55,439 nucleotides of DNA from Campylobacter concisus (lineage in GTDB: Bacteria; Campylobacterota; Campylobacteria; Campylobacterales; Campylobacteraceae): positions 1 through 55,439 of the forward strand of contig NZ_JAAKYZ010000008.1 of the NCBI RefSeq assembly GCF_015229955.1. The letters run 5' to 3'. The notes below the pieces were generated by a model. It ran no database searches. It was given only the letters and a program-made list of their open reading frames with translations, and was not told the DNA's origin. The position numbers and the translations under genes are program-made. Below, piece by piece: positions 20,539-29,865 of this stretch; the stretch's first letter is position 1, and the number at the start of each line of letters is the position of its first letter.

Positions 20539-21300
20539 TTAACCCCTTTTAAAAATTCTCTCATAGCCTTGAAGCTTTTCAAGCCGTGAGAAAAGTATAA
20601 ATTTAAATGTTTTGATGTAGGCCTTTAAATTTGCCTTGTATCCCCTCTCAAGGCGCTCTCCCTCGATGTTTGAGCCACTTAGATCGGTTGGGTGCGCAAA
20701 GAGGTCGCAAAAATACATCTGCATATCATTAACGCCTAGCAAATAGTCCCAAACATCGGTCGTGCAAAGCGCATTTTTGTGGATTTCAAGCAAATTTTTA
20801 GCACTTTTTTTAGTTAGCACATATGCTCCTGCTCTATAAATACTTGAAAATGAGTGCTTTGAGACCTGCCAAAGTGGCCTACTTAGGCTAGTATCCACCT
20901 TTTTGCCAAAGGCGCTAAACCTGCCCTCTAGCCCATCTTGCATGCCACATATGAGCACGCTGTTTTCTGGCATTTTACTAGCTGCTAAAAAGGCCTCTTT
21001 TATAGCTTGATCACTCCCTATCACGTCGTCTTCAAAGATGAGGGCAAATTTAGCCTCGCTTGCTAAAAACGCCTCGTAGGCTTTCGCATGCGAGAGCGAG
21101 CAGCCAACCTCTGCTGGGCTTAAAACCTTGCCATAAGCTTTAAATGATAGCGAAATGATCTTATAGTACTCCCTCGCATTTAACTCTCTGCCGTCTATTG
21201 CGTCTATTAGCTTAAAGCTATCATAAGAGCCAAATTTCTGCTGCAAAAGCTCACGCCTTTTGCTGTCTTTGGCCAAAGAGATCAGATAAATTTCATTCAT
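20539..21300 (-). CDS. GT25 family glycosyltransferase
   Basis: A 253-aa protein with the family 25 (LOS-type beta-galactosyltransferase) layout: IYLISLAKDSKRRELLQQKF at the N-terminus, SPAEVGCSLSHAKAYEAFL, and the metal-binding acidic cluster FALIFEDDVIG. GT25 enzymes in this group usually act on lipooligosaccharide, but this one is embedded between the flippase and pglI-like genes, so it may decorate the N-glycan. It abuts both neighbours with no spacer. Confidence 0.8.
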   Translation of the reverse strand: MNEIYLISLAKDSKRRELLQQKFGSYDSFKLIDAIDGRELNAREYYKIISLSFKAYGKVLSPAEVGCSLSHAKAYEAFLASEAKFALIFEDDVIGSDQAIKEAFLAASKMPENSVLICGMQDGLEGRFSAFGKKVDTSLSRPLWQVSKHSFSSIYRAGAYVLTKKSAKNLLEIHKNALCTTDVWDYLLGVNDMQMYFCDLFAHPTDLSGSNIEGERLERGYKANLKAYIKTFKFILFSRLEKLQGYERIFKRG

Positions 21301-22818
21301 TTAAGACCTTTTAAATTTTTTTAAAATTTTACGCCAGACTATGCCTCGCTCAAAAGCATTAAAAAACAAAAAATATCCCAAAATATAAGCTGCACCGGCG
21401 TATATCACAGCAAAGATAGCAAATTTTAGCCAGTTATCTAAGCTCACAAAGTCTTTGCAGGCAAACATCGCAAGCACACAAAGCGCAAAAACGGCTAAAT
21501 TTTTAAAATAAACCCCATAAAAGGTGGTAAGCTTTACCTCTAAATTTAAAGCAGTATTTATGAGGTCAAAGCCAAGAATTCTTATGCTATAAAAAATGGC
21601 TGCGACGATGACGATGCCATAAACGCCGTAGTCACTAAATTTAAGTAGCGCGATCTGCGCTATGATCGTGCTAACGCCAAGGATAGTGTTGGCAATGGCT
21701 GGTCGGCGAAGCTTGTTTGTCGCGCCATCAAGGTTAAAAAGCGAAAAAACAAAGCTTATAAACACAATCGGCACTAGCGTGATCATCGAGACATTGTAAA
21801 TAAATTTGACCTCATCTGCGCTTTTAAAAGGTAGCCAAAGCGTGTAAAAATCAAGCCCAAAAACGACGAAAAATGCAGCCGGAGCGCTCATCACAAAGGC
21901 GATCACTTTCATTGAAAATTTAGCCTCTTTTATGAGGTCCGTGATCAAATTTTTAGAGTAAAGCTCGACAAATTTTGGCGCAAAGATACCGCTAAGCTGC
22001 GCTACAAAGCTCTCAAGTATGATAGGGGCGGCCTTGGCGACAGAAAGAAGACCAGTGGCATTTGCATTTACGAAAATGTTGCAGATAAATAGGTCCATAC
22101 CTGTTAAAAGTATGCGATTTAGCGCATTAAAGCTGTTCCAAATGCCAGAACTTAAAAGCTCTTTGATCTTGGAAAAGTCAAATTTACTAAGGCTAAATTT
22201 TAGCTCCGGCGTGATGCGAGCTGACATAAAAATGGTGCTAAAAAAGACAAAAAGGCTTGCAACTAGCGCTGAAATGGCGATGTATGAGATAAATGGCTTA
22301 AAAAAGAAAAAGAGCGCCACGATGAGAGCTGCTAGGATCGCGCTTGAGATAGCGTTTCTGATGGAGAGTAGATAGAGCTTATTTGTCACAAAAGCACAAA
22401 CCGTCAAAACGCCGTTAAATAGCCCAACGCAGAAATTTATAAAGTAAAAGACAAGGGTCATTCTCACGTCAAAGAGTAAATTTTCAGGGACATTTAAAAA
22501 GCTTTGCAAATTTAGTATGAAAATGGAGCTAAGTACCACGATAACGGCGCAAAAGAAGATATTTACAACAAGGACTGATGAGTAGTAGGTGTTTGCAAGG
22601 CTTAGATCTTTTTTGTGCCACGCATGAGCGACAAAGCGCCCACTGACCGAGTTTATGGCTACACTTACGACTGCTGCGTAGCTAACGATGGCGTTGCTAA
22701 GTCCCACAAAGCCAAAAGCCTCGTTGCCAAGGCTTTTTAAGATAAATGGCGTAAGAAAGAAATTTATGCCCATTGATACGACAAAAACAACGATCGAGCT
22801 TATTAGATTGATCAGCAT
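21301..22818 (-). CDS. Wzx-type lipid-linked oligosaccharide flippase (MOP family)
   Basis: A 505-aa integral membrane protein with about 12-14 hydrophobic helices, opening with INLISSIVVFVVSMGINFFLTPFILKSLG, a layout typical of Wzx/O-antigen flippases. It has no ATP-binding motifs, unlike PglK, the ABC flippase of C. jejuni that occupies the corresponding region. It probably moves undecaprenyl-PP-glycan to the periplasm. It is placed between the second OST (1-bp overlap) and the GT25 gene. Direct involvement in N-glycosylation is inferred from context. Confidence 0.82.
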   Translation of the reverse strand: MLINLISSIVVFVVSMGINFFLTPFILKSLGNEAFGFVGLSNAIVSYAAVVSVAINSVSGRFVAHAWHKKDLSLANTYYSSVLVVNIFFCAVIVVLSSIFILNLQSFLNVPENLLFDVRMTLVFYFINFCVGLFNGVLTVCAFVTNKLYLLSIRNAISSAILAALIVALFFFFKPFISYIAISALVASLFVFFSTIFMSARITPELKFSLSKFDFSKIKELLSSGIWNSFNALNRILLTGMDLFICNIFVNANATGLLSVAKAAPIILESFVAQLSGIFAPKFVELYSKNLITDLIKEAKFSMKVIAFVMSAPAAFFVVFGLDFYTLWLPFKSADEVKFIYNVSMITLVPIVFISFVFSLFNLDGATNKLRRPAIANTILGVSTIIAQIALLKFSDYGVYGIVIVAAIFYSIRILGFDLINTALNLEVKLTTFYGVYFKNLAVFALCVLAMFACKDFVSLDNWLKFAIFAVIYAGAAYILGYFLFFNAFERGIVWRKILKKFKRS

Positions 22819-24944
22819 TAGACTTTTAACCTGTAAATTTTTACGCCACTTGAAATGATAAATGGCTCAAAGTATCGCTCATCAGCTCGCTCAAATATAA
22901 AAAGCTGCACAAAAGATGAGTTAAAAGCATTTTCATCAAGCAACAATATCCGCGCATAATCTTCCAAAAAAACCACATAAATTTTAGCGTTTTCATCTAT
23001 GATTTTTTCATCTATTCGTAAATCTTTTCCAGATCCTTTTACTTTATAAAATGATTTTACAGCTATTTTTTCACCGTTATGTATGATAAATTTTTGCTCA
23101 TTTACAGGCAAAGTATAGCCGTCTCCAAGGTCAATACCAGCTTCACCAATGCCATTTAATGCACTAACATGATAAAAATCCTCTTTTTGCCTTTTACCAG
23201 TTGTGACGTCGATATAGCTATATCTAAAGATATTTGGCGCGATGTCAATCATATTAGGCACAAGATAGTAATAAACCGCCTTCTTTGCCACTGGTGGAGA
23301 AAAATTTTCACTTTCAAGCTGACTTAAAAAAGTATTTACGTCGCTTGTGTTGTAGTCTTTTAAAATTTCTTCTATCAGCCTAGTATTTTGCTCAAGCGAG
23401 ATGTCGTTATACGTAACTGCCACTCTTGCGAGTCTAGCTGAAAATGCCTGGCCTTTTCTCAAAGTGAGGCTAACAAAGTAGTTGTGTTCATAGCCTTGCC
23501 TACCAGGATCATTCAAAGTCATAACATCTGCAAAATACCTTATCGCGTATCCATAATCCCACCATGAAAGTACGTAATCATCGCGCTTTGCTACCTTTTT
23601 AATATCACTAAGCGCAACTGCCTCATCGTTAGTGATTAAGGTATTTGGTCTATACGAATAAGCAAAATCTAAATTTATAGCAATGGCGGCTATTGCAAAA
23701 ACCAAAAATGATAAATTTTTGACAGAATTTCTAAGGTCAAATAAATTTAAAAAAAAATGTAAGAAATACCCAAAACCAAGTGCAACAAGTGGTGTTATAT
23801 ACATAACAAATCTAACTCCGCCAAAGAAAGAAAGGAGTCCAAGTCCAAGTATTGGCAATGTAAGCAAAAATGGGCGAAATTTAAAGCATAGTAGCAAGTA
23901 TCCAACAATGGCTGCCATCAATATAAGGATATTGCCAGACATAAAATAGATAAAATACAAAAGGCTAGAACCTTTTATTTCACTAATAAGGTTATATCCG
24001 TTTATAAAATAATATTTATCACTAATGGCTTCAGCACCCTTAAAAACATAAATGCCCATCTTTGAAATGATAAAGTCAAACCCACCAAAATAGATAAAAA
24101 TAGCTAGCATTAAAGTAAGAAAAATAGCTAAATTTCTAGCTGAGAGTAAATTTTTATATTTGCAAAAAATGACGTAAAATGAAGCTATGATGGCTGTATT
24201 AAAAATTAAAATTTTATTTGCTATTAGCGGATCTTTTGTAAAAATATTTAAGCTTACAATGCTTATAAACATAAAAAATACTGCTTGATAATTTTCCAAT
24301 CTACCTCGCATAAAAACAAGAGTGTAAAGCAAAAAAATAAATATAATGCTTAAAATAAGTGCATATGAGCTTTGATACCACCAAAGATAGATTGCTACAA
24401 AAAGAGCTGGAAGAATGATAAATTTACGATCTCTTGTATCTATTAATTTAATTAAAAAAAAGATGATAAAAAGTGCAAATGTAACATTTAGCATATCGCT
24501 ATCAAGATAGCCAAGTGATGTCCTTGAAAGATACCCTGGTAAGATCACGCTCATAAACGCTGCCACAACTCCTACGTTTAGAGCCTTAAACTCATTTGAT
24601 ATTAAAATAACTGGAAGTGTGATAAGAGGAGCTAAAAAGATGCTCATGTAAAACATCACGCTTTCGATCTTAAAAGGAAAAATTTTGCAAATATAAAAAA
24701 CCATAGTTGAGATTGGGTGATTAAATGGACTAAAGTCATTTTGCTGATGAAAGCCGGTCAGCATATCTCTAGCACCTTCTGCGTAATAGTAGGCGTCATT
24801 TGTCGTAAGCATAAACTCGCCATTAAAATAAAACTCTGGCATATCCTTTGCCCACAAGACCCAGAGCATCCTAGCTGCAAATCCAAACAGATAAGCAGCT
24901 AGAAATATAAGTAAAATTTTTAAATTTATGCTTACTTTATGCAC
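22818..24944 (-). CDS. Second oligosaccharyltransferase, PglB paralogue lacking the sequon-reading Arg
   Basis: A 708-aa STT3/PglB-type enzyme with the same architecture as the pglB at 14298-16397. Catalytic features are kept: Asp50 in TTNDAYYYAEGARDM, the LDSD motif (Asp148, Asp150), EL5 Glu322, and WWDYG (461-465). However, the residue 12 positions after the EL5 Glu is Phe334, where PglB1 has Arg and C. lari PglB has Arg331; the gap-free alignment is anchored by the following MSG/RISG. Relaxed or altered acceptor choice is predicted. It overlaps the flippase gene by 1 bp. Confidence 0.92.
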   Translation of the reverse strand: MHKVSINLKILLIFLAAYLFGFAARMLWVLWAKDMPEFYFNGEFMLTTNDAYYYAEGARDMLTGFHQQNDFSPFNHPISTMVFYICKIFPFKIESVMFYMSIFLAPLITLPVILISNEFKALNVGVVAAFMSVILPGYLSRTSLGYLDSDMLNVTFALFIIFFLIKLIDTRDRKFIILPALFVAIYLWWYQSSYALILSIIFIFLLYTLVFMRGRLENYQAVFFMFISIVSLNIFTKDPLIANKILIFNTAIIASFYVIFCKYKNLLSARNLAIFLTLMLAIFIYFGGFDFIISKMGIYVFKGAEAISDKYYFINGYNLISEIKGSSLLYFIYFMSGNILILMAAIVGYLLLCFKFRPFLLTLPILGLGLLSFFGGVRFVMYITPLVALGFGYFLHFFLNLFDLRNSVKNLSFLVFAIAAIAINLDFAYSYRPNTLITNDEAVALSDIKKVAKRDDYVLSWWDYGYAIRYFADVMTLNDPGRQGYEHNYFVSLTLRKGQAFSARLARVAVTYNDISLEQNTRLIEEILKDYNTSDVNTFLSQLESENFSPPVAKKAVYYYLVPNMIDIAPNIFRYSYIDVTTGKRQKEDFYHVSALNGIGEAGIDLGDGYTLPVNEQKFIIHNGEKIAVKSFYKVKGSGKDLRIDEKIIDENAKIYVVFLEDYARILLLDENAFNSSFVQLFIFERADERYFEPFIISSGVKIYRLKV

Positions 24945-24952
24945 TAAATTCC

Positions 24953-26185
24953 TTACAGTCTAGCGTCAGCCTCTGGGTAGATATTTTTTATATCATAAAC
25001 TAAATGACCTTTTAAATTTAGCTTTTTAAACTCATTGTGAGCTACGGCAATCACGATGCAGTCGTAGTCATCTAGGTTATACTCTTTTACTAGATCAAAG
25101 CCGTACTCGTGTTTTACCTCAGTGCTATCAGCCCAAGGATCGGTCACATCGACCTTGCAGCCAAAGTCTTTTAACTCATCAACCACGTCTATAACGCGAG
25201 AATTTCTTATATCTGGGCAGTTTTCTTTAAATGTCATACCAAGAACAAGCACGCGGGCTTTGTTGATAAGCACGCCTTTTCTTATCATTAGTTTTATCAC
25301 TTGATCAGCTGCGTATCTACCCATATCATCATTGATGCGGCGGCCTGCTAGGATCATTTCAGGATGATAGCCTACCTCTTGAGCTTTGTGAGTTAGATAA
25401 TATGGATCTACGCCGATGCAGTGACCACCAACTAGACCTGGGCGGAAATTTAAGAAATTCCACTTAGTACCTGCAGCCTCAAGCACATCAATAGTGTTGA
25501 TGTGAAGCTTTTCAAACAGCATCGCAAGCTCGTTTATAAAGGCGATGTTGATGTCGCGCTGTGTGTTTTCGATGACCTTTGCAGCCTCGGCTACTTTGAT
25601 ACTTGAAGCTTTGTGAGTGCCAGCTGTGATGATCGAGCGATAAATTTCATCGACTTTGTCAGCGATCTCTGGGGTTGAACCACTTGTAATCTTTTTGATC
25701 TTAGTTACAGTGTGCTCTTTGTCACCTGGATTTATACGCTCTGGAGAGTAGCCGCAGAAGAAATCTTTGTTAAATTTAAGCCCACTTTTTTCAAGAAGTG
25801 GCACGCAAATTTCTTCTGTAACGCCTGGATAAACGGTGCTCTCATAAACAACGATGTCGCCTTTTTTAAGCACTTTTGCCACACTCTCAGTCGCTTTTAC
25901 GACTGGAGTTAGATCAGGGCGTTTGTTCTTATCTATCGGAGTCGGGACGGTCACGATGAAGAAGTTGCAACTTCTAATATCATCTAAATTTAAGCTAAAT
26001 TTCATGCCATTATCGATCGCTTTTTTCATCTGCTCATTGCTAAGCTCAAGCGTTCTATCATAGCCACTTTTAAGCTCTTCTATACGTTTTGCATTTACAT
26101 CAAAACCTACTACTTCGTACTTTTCGCTAAAAGCTGCTGCAAGTGGAAGTCCAACATATCCTAGTCCTACTACTGCTATTTTCAT
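24953..26185 (-). CDS. UDP-HexNAc 6-dehydrogenase (TviB/WbpO-WbpA type)
   Basis: An NAD-dependent nucleotide-sugar dehydrogenase of 410 aa that oxidises C6 of a UDP-N-acetylhexosamine to the uronic acid. It shows the Rossmann start [45 protein letters not shown], and the catalytic Cys in [12 protein letters not shown]. The GLPLA/PTPI style separates it from the UDP-glucose dehydrogenase nearby; GlcNAc and GalNAc substrates cannot be told apart. It starts on the ecotin stop (ATGA) with AAAGGA upstream. Confidence 0.85.
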   Translation of the reverse strand: MKIAVVGLGYVGLPLAAAFSEKYEVVGFDVNAKRIEELKSGYDRTLELSNEQMKKAIDNGMKFSLNLDDIRSCNFFIVTVPTPIDKNKRPDLTPVVKATESVAKVLKKGDIVVYESTVYPGVTEEICVPLLEKSGLKFNKDFFCGYSPERINPGDKEHTVTKIKKITSGSTPEIADKVDEIYRSIITAGTHKASSIKVAEAAKVIENTQRDINIAFINELAMLFEKLHINTIDVLEAAGTKWNFLNFRPGLVGGHCIGVDPYYLTHKAQEVGYHPEMILAGRRINDDMGRYAADQVIKLMIRKGVLINKARVLVLGMTFKENCPDIRNSRVIDVVDELKDFGCKVDVTDPWADSTEVKHEYGFDLVKEYNLDDYDCIVIAVAHNEFKKLNLKGHLVYDIKNIYPEADARL

Positions 26186-26622
26186 TTACTTTTCCTTTCT
26201 TTTTTTGCTTCTATCTTTTTTACGCGTTCATACATTCTTATTTCCGCACTTACACCTTTTGGAGTTATGATTCTAATAGGGCTAATGCCTGGTAAAATTT
26301 TAGTGAATTCGTAATAAACCCGCCTCTTTTTCTTTCCGTCCTTGCAGAGCATCATCGTTTGCGCTAGCTCATCCCCGCCGCTAAATTCGTAATAAATCCC
26401 GCGCGCGTCCTCTTTTTCTTCAAGCTTTCCGCCGAGCAAAAAGGCGAAGTTGCAGTCGATTTCTATATCTTTAAAAAAAGCGACTTCGTATTTAAAATAA
26501 TCAGGCGGCATCTTTGAAATAGGTAGCTCAAAAATATTTTCCTCGGTTTTTGGTGCGTTTTCGCCCGCCAAAAGTGCAAAAGGAAGCGTGCAAGCTGCGA
26601 TAAAAAGTAAAATTTTTCTCAT
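26182..26622 (-). CDS. eco: Ecotin-type periplasmic serine protease inhibitor
   Basis: A 146-aa protein with a Sec signal peptide (about residues 1-19) and an ecotin fold pattern. [16 protein letters not shown] matches the first conserved block, Thr89-Met90-Met91-Leu92-Cys93 corresponds to the reactive loop STMMAC of E. coli ecotin with P1 Met90, and [12 protein letters not shown] follows. Cys57 and Cys93 would form the disulfide. Ecotin blocks trypsin-like and elastase-like host proteases as a dimer. It sits between two sugar dehydrogenases, overlapping both neighbours (4 bp each). Confidence 0.85.
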   Translation of the reverse strand: MRKILLFIAACTLPFALLAGENAPKTEENIFELPISKMPPDYFKYEVAFFKDIEIDCNFAFLLGGKLEEKEDARGIYYEFSGGDELAQTMMLCKDGKKKRRVYYEFTKILPGISPIRIITPKGVSAEIRMYERVKKIEAKKERKSK

Positions 26623-27941
26623 GCCTTTACTCCGATTTGGAAATACTTAAATCCATGCTCGGCTAAAATTTTAGCGTTGTATTGGTTGCGTCCGTCAAAT
26701 ATGACAGCATTTTTTAGCCTCTCTTTGATCTCCATAAAATCAGGCGATCTAAACTCGCTCCACTCGGTCACAAGCACCATAGCATCGGCGTTATTAAGCG
26801 CGTCATATTTATTTTTAGCGTATTTTACATCTAAATTTGGCATATATTTTTTAGCTTCTTCGCTTGATTTTGGATCATACGCCACCACTTTCGCGCCAGC
26901 TTCGTCTAAAAGTTTTATCAAAGTTAGCGAGCTAGCCTCTCTCATATCATCGGTATTTGGCTTAAATGCAAGCCCCCAAAGCGCAATCGTCTTGCCCTTT
27001 AGATCGCCGCCAAAAAAGTTATAAATTTTCTCAAATAGCACTCTTTTTTGAGCCTTATTTCTTGACTCGACCGCGTTTAAAAGCTCTGGCTCAAATCCGT
27101 TTTGTCTAGCGGTGTATATAAGCGCCTCGACGTCTTTTGGAAAGCAGCTACCGCCGTATCCGCAGCCGGGATAGATGAAGCTATATCCGATCCTTGAGTC
27201 GCTGCCGATACCTTTTCTTACTAAATTTACATCAGCACCCACACGTTCACAGATATTTGCTATCTCGTTTATGAAGCTTATTTTGGTTGCCAGCATCGAA
27301 TTTGCAGCGTATTTTGTCATCTCGGCTGACTTTACATCCATACAAATGAGCCTGTCGTGATTTTTCATAAATGGCTCATAAAGCTCTCTCATCACGCTAA
27401 AGCCCCACTCACTGCTAGCTCCGATAACTACGCGATCTGGCTTTAAAAAGTCCTCAACCGCCGCGCCCTCTTTTAAAAACTCTGGGTTTGAGACGACTTC
27501 AAATTTAACCTCTACATTTCGCTTTTTAAGCTCAGCCTCGATAACCTCATGCACCTTAGCTCCAGTGCCCACTGGAACGGTTGATTTATCAACTACGATT
27601 AGCGGTTTGCTTAAATTTTCTCCGATCGATTTCGCAACTGAGAGGACATATTTTAAATCCGCCTGTCCATCAGCGCCCATAGGCGTGCCAACTGCGATAA
27701 ATAGCACATCTGCATGCTCTAGCGCCTCAGTTATCTGCGTGCTAAATTTAAGCGAGCCATTTTTGTAGCACTCGCTCACGATATCAGCAAGCCCTGGCTC
27801 ATATATAGGCACGACGCCGTTTTTTAGCGCTTCGATCTTTTTGCTATCAACATCGACGCAGATCACGCTGTTGCCCATCTTAGCAAAGCATGCACCACTT
27901 ACTAGTCCAACGTATCCGGTTCCAATCACAGCTACTTTCAT
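26619..27941 (-). CDS. ugd: UDP-glucose 6-dehydrogenase
   Basis: Oxidises UDP-glucose to UDP-glucuronate with two NAD+. The 440-aa protein shows KVAVIGTGYVGLVSGACFA, FIAVGTPMGADGQAD, VVDKSTVPVGT, the catalytic Cys in GCGYGGSCFPKDVEAL, and GLAFKPNTDDMREA in the C-terminal nucleotide-binding domain. I chose ATG 27941 (MKVAVIG), which removes a nine-residue extension that would overlap galE. With the epimerase gene at 30450 it could give UDP-galacturonate. Confidence 0.93.
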   Translation of the reverse strand: MKVAVIGTGYVGLVSGACFAKMGNSVICVDVDSKKIEALKNGVVPIYEPGLADIVSECYKNGSLKFSTQITEALEHADVLFIAVGTPMGADGQADLKYVLSVAKSIGENLSKPLIVVDKSTVPVGTGAKVHEVIEAELKKRNVEVKFEVVSNPEFLKEGAAVEDFLKPDRVVIGASSEWGFSVMRELYEPFMKNHDRLICMDVKSAEMTKYAANSMLATKISFINEIANICERVGADVNLVRKGIGSDSRIGYSFIYPGCGYGGSCFPKDVEALIYTARQNGFEPELLNAVESRNKAQKRVLFEKIYNFFGGDLKGKTIALWGLAFKPNTDDMREASSLTLIKLLDEAGAKVVAYDPKSSEEAKKYMPNLDVKYAKNKYDALNNADAMVLVTEWSEFRSPDFMEIKERLKNAVIFDGRNQYNAKILAEHGFKYFQIGVKA

Positions 27942-27949
27942 ACTTATCC

Positions 27950-28933
27950 TTAAATTTTCTTTTCCCACTCAAGGGCGGTTTTTATGATGAGAGCCAGATC
28001 ATCTCTTTTTGGCTTCCAGCTTGTTAGCAAGCGTAGTTTGCTTGCGTTTGAGATTAGGATAGCTGGGTCGCCGTCCCTTCTTGGCGCATTTAGCACTTTA
28101 AAATTTACTCCGCTTACTTTTTTTGCGGTCTCGATGACCTCTTTTACGCTAAATCCTCTACCATATCCCACGTTAAAAGTTTCGCTGCCATTTTGGCCGA
28201 TGTATTCAAGTGCGCTTACGTGTGCATCTGCTAGGTCACTAACATGGATATAGTCTCTTACGCATGTGCCGTCTTTTGTAGCGTAGTCATCGCCAAAGAT
28301 ACCCATGCTATCGCGCTTGCCAAGTATAGTTTGCACAGCTACTTTGATAAGGTGCGTAGCATTTGGATAGTTTTGACCGATTAACCCCTCCTCATCCGCG
28401 CCTGCGACATTAAAGTAGCGAAGTATTGCAAATTTAAAATTTCCATTTGAAATGGCGTAGTCTTTGATGATCTGCTCGCTCATGAGTTTGCTTCTGCCGT
28501 ATGGATTTATAGGGGTTGTAGGCGTTGTTTCACTAACTTCTGCCACTTCTGGCTCGCCGTAAACTGCGGCTGTTGAGCTAAATATAAATTTATTTACATT
28601 GTAAGTCTTTGCGTATCTTAGCACCCTCGCAACGTTTGCGGTGTTGTTTAGATAGTATTTTAGTGGTTCGCTCATACTCTCAAAAACCTCGATAAACGCC
28701 GCAAAATGGATGATAGCATCAAATTTACCATTTGCGAAAATTTCACTTAGATCATCTTCTAAATTTGCATTTATAAATTTAAAATTTCCGATTTTTTGGA
28801 GCGCCTCAAGTGCTTTTTGTGAGCCTTTGCAGAGATTATCGATGATGGTTATCTCATCATTGCCTTGCTTTAAAAGTGCTTTTACTACGTGGCTGCCGAT
28901 GTATCCAGCACCACCTGTTACTAAAATTTTCAA
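27950..28933 (-). CDS. galE: UDP-glucose/UDP-GlcNAc 4-epimerase
   Basis: An SDR epimerase of 327 aa that interconverts UDP-Glc/UDP-Gal and, in Campylobacter (there called Gne), also UDP-GlcNAc/UDP-GalNAc. It shows TGGAGYIGSHVV at the N-terminus, FSSTAAVYGEPE, the catalytic Tyr-x3-Lys in NPYGRSKLMSE, and VRDYIHVSDLADAH. The start codon is TTG at 28933 with GAAAGG upstream. It is the first gene of the glycan block, as gne is in C. jejuni, and would supply the GalNAc used by PglA, PglJ and PglH. Confidence 0.92.
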   Translation of the reverse strand: MKILVTGGAGYIGSHVVKALLKQGNDEITIIDNLCKGSQKALEALQKIGNFKFINANLEDDLSEIFANGKFDAIIHFAAFIEVFESMSEPLKYYLNNTANVARVLRYAKTYNVNKFIFSSTAAVYGEPEVAEVSETTPTTPINPYGRSKLMSEQIIKDYAISNGNFKFAILRYFNVAGADEEGLIGQNYPNATHLIKVAVQTILGKRDSMGIFGDDYATKDGTCVRDYIHVSDLADAHVSALEYIGQNGSETFNVGYGRGFSVKEVIETAKKVSGVNFKVLNAPRRDGDPAILISNASKLRLLTSWKPKRDDLALIIKTALEWEKKI

Positions 28934-29013
28934 GTTTAAGCCTTTCGTAAAAAGTGGTTAATTTTATCAAAAATAGGGTAAAGCAAAAGTAAAGCAAGGC
29001 TTTTGAATAAAAT

Positions 29014-29865
29014 TTAATCCTCTCTAACCCTCAAAAATATTGGAAATCTTGGCTTGCCATTAGAGGTTAAATTTTGAAATTTATATGTGATGATAGAGCC
29101 TGTTTTTGGGGGATTTCGGCGCTTTTCATCGCTTAGTCCTGAGCCTATTTTAAAGATAGTGCCAGATTTTGGCTCGCCAGCTTTTTCTTCACCTTGCTTG
29201 CCACCAAGCGCTTTGCAGGTAAGCGAGCCAGCAAATTTTGCGTATTTGCCACTACCTTTATTTATAGCGGTCACTTCACACTCGGCATCTTTAAATTTCT
29301 TAAATTTAAGTGCATTTTTGCTTCTTTTTCGCTCGTACGGTGCATTTGGCTCACGCACCACTGCTCCCTCGCCGCCTTTTGCGATGATACTTTCAGTAAA
29401 TTTCAAAAATTGAGCGTTATCACGCATTTTTATCTGTTTTATGATGATTAAATTGTCATTTGGCTTATTTTTTAGAAATTTAGCCAAAACTTCAAGCCTA
29501 TCAAGTAAGCCACCACTTGCCTCTGGCACGTCAAAAACGTGAAATTTAAGCCTGCCCCACGCTTTTTCATCGGGCAACTTATCCATCACTGTTGCTTGAA
29601 TTTCTTCAAATTTAAGCTCTTTTGCGTAAAGCTCGCCATCGAGTGCAAATTTTGGGAAATTTTTAGTAAAACTTAGCGGCGCATTCAGCCTTTTACCCTG
29701 CCTTGAGAGTAAATTCTCTCCGTCCCAGTAGGCACGCACGCCATCAAGCTTTTCGCTAGCTAGCCAGCCTGAGACGTTTTGCTCTTTATACTCGCTAAGT
29801 CTCAGCAAGTCAAGAGAAAATGCAAAATTTAAAAGGAGTAAAACCGCAAAAAATATTCTAATCAA
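29014..29865 (-). CDS. ATP-dependent DNA ligase with signal peptide (LigE type)
   Basis: A minimal ATP-dependent DNA ligase (about 283 aa). The adenylation lysine is Lys39 in SEKLDGVRAYWDG, followed by LDGELYAKEL, AKGGEGAVVREP, LKFKKFKDAECEV, and an OB-fold C-terminus with IITYKFQNLT. An N-terminal hydrophobic segment IRIFFAVLLLLNFAFS predicts export, as in periplasmic LigE of competent bacteria. I chose TTG 29865, which overlaps the tag stop as TTGA and has AAGG upstream; longer TTG starts at 29880 and 29886 are possible. Confidence 0.87.
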   Translation of the reverse strand: MIRIFFAVLLLLNFAFSLDLLRLSEYKEQNVSGWLASEKLDGVRAYWDGENLLSRQGKRLNAPLSFTKNFPKFALDGELYAKELKFEEIQATVMDKLPDEKAWGRLKFHVFDVPEASGGLLDRLEVLAKFLKNKPNDNLIIIKQIKMRDNAQFLKFTESIIAKGGEGAVVREPNAPYERKRSKNALKFKKFKDAECEVTAINKGSGKYAKFAGSLTCKALGGKQGEEKAGEPKSGTIFKIGSGLSDEKRRNPPKTGSIITYKFQNLTSNGKPRFPIFLRVRED

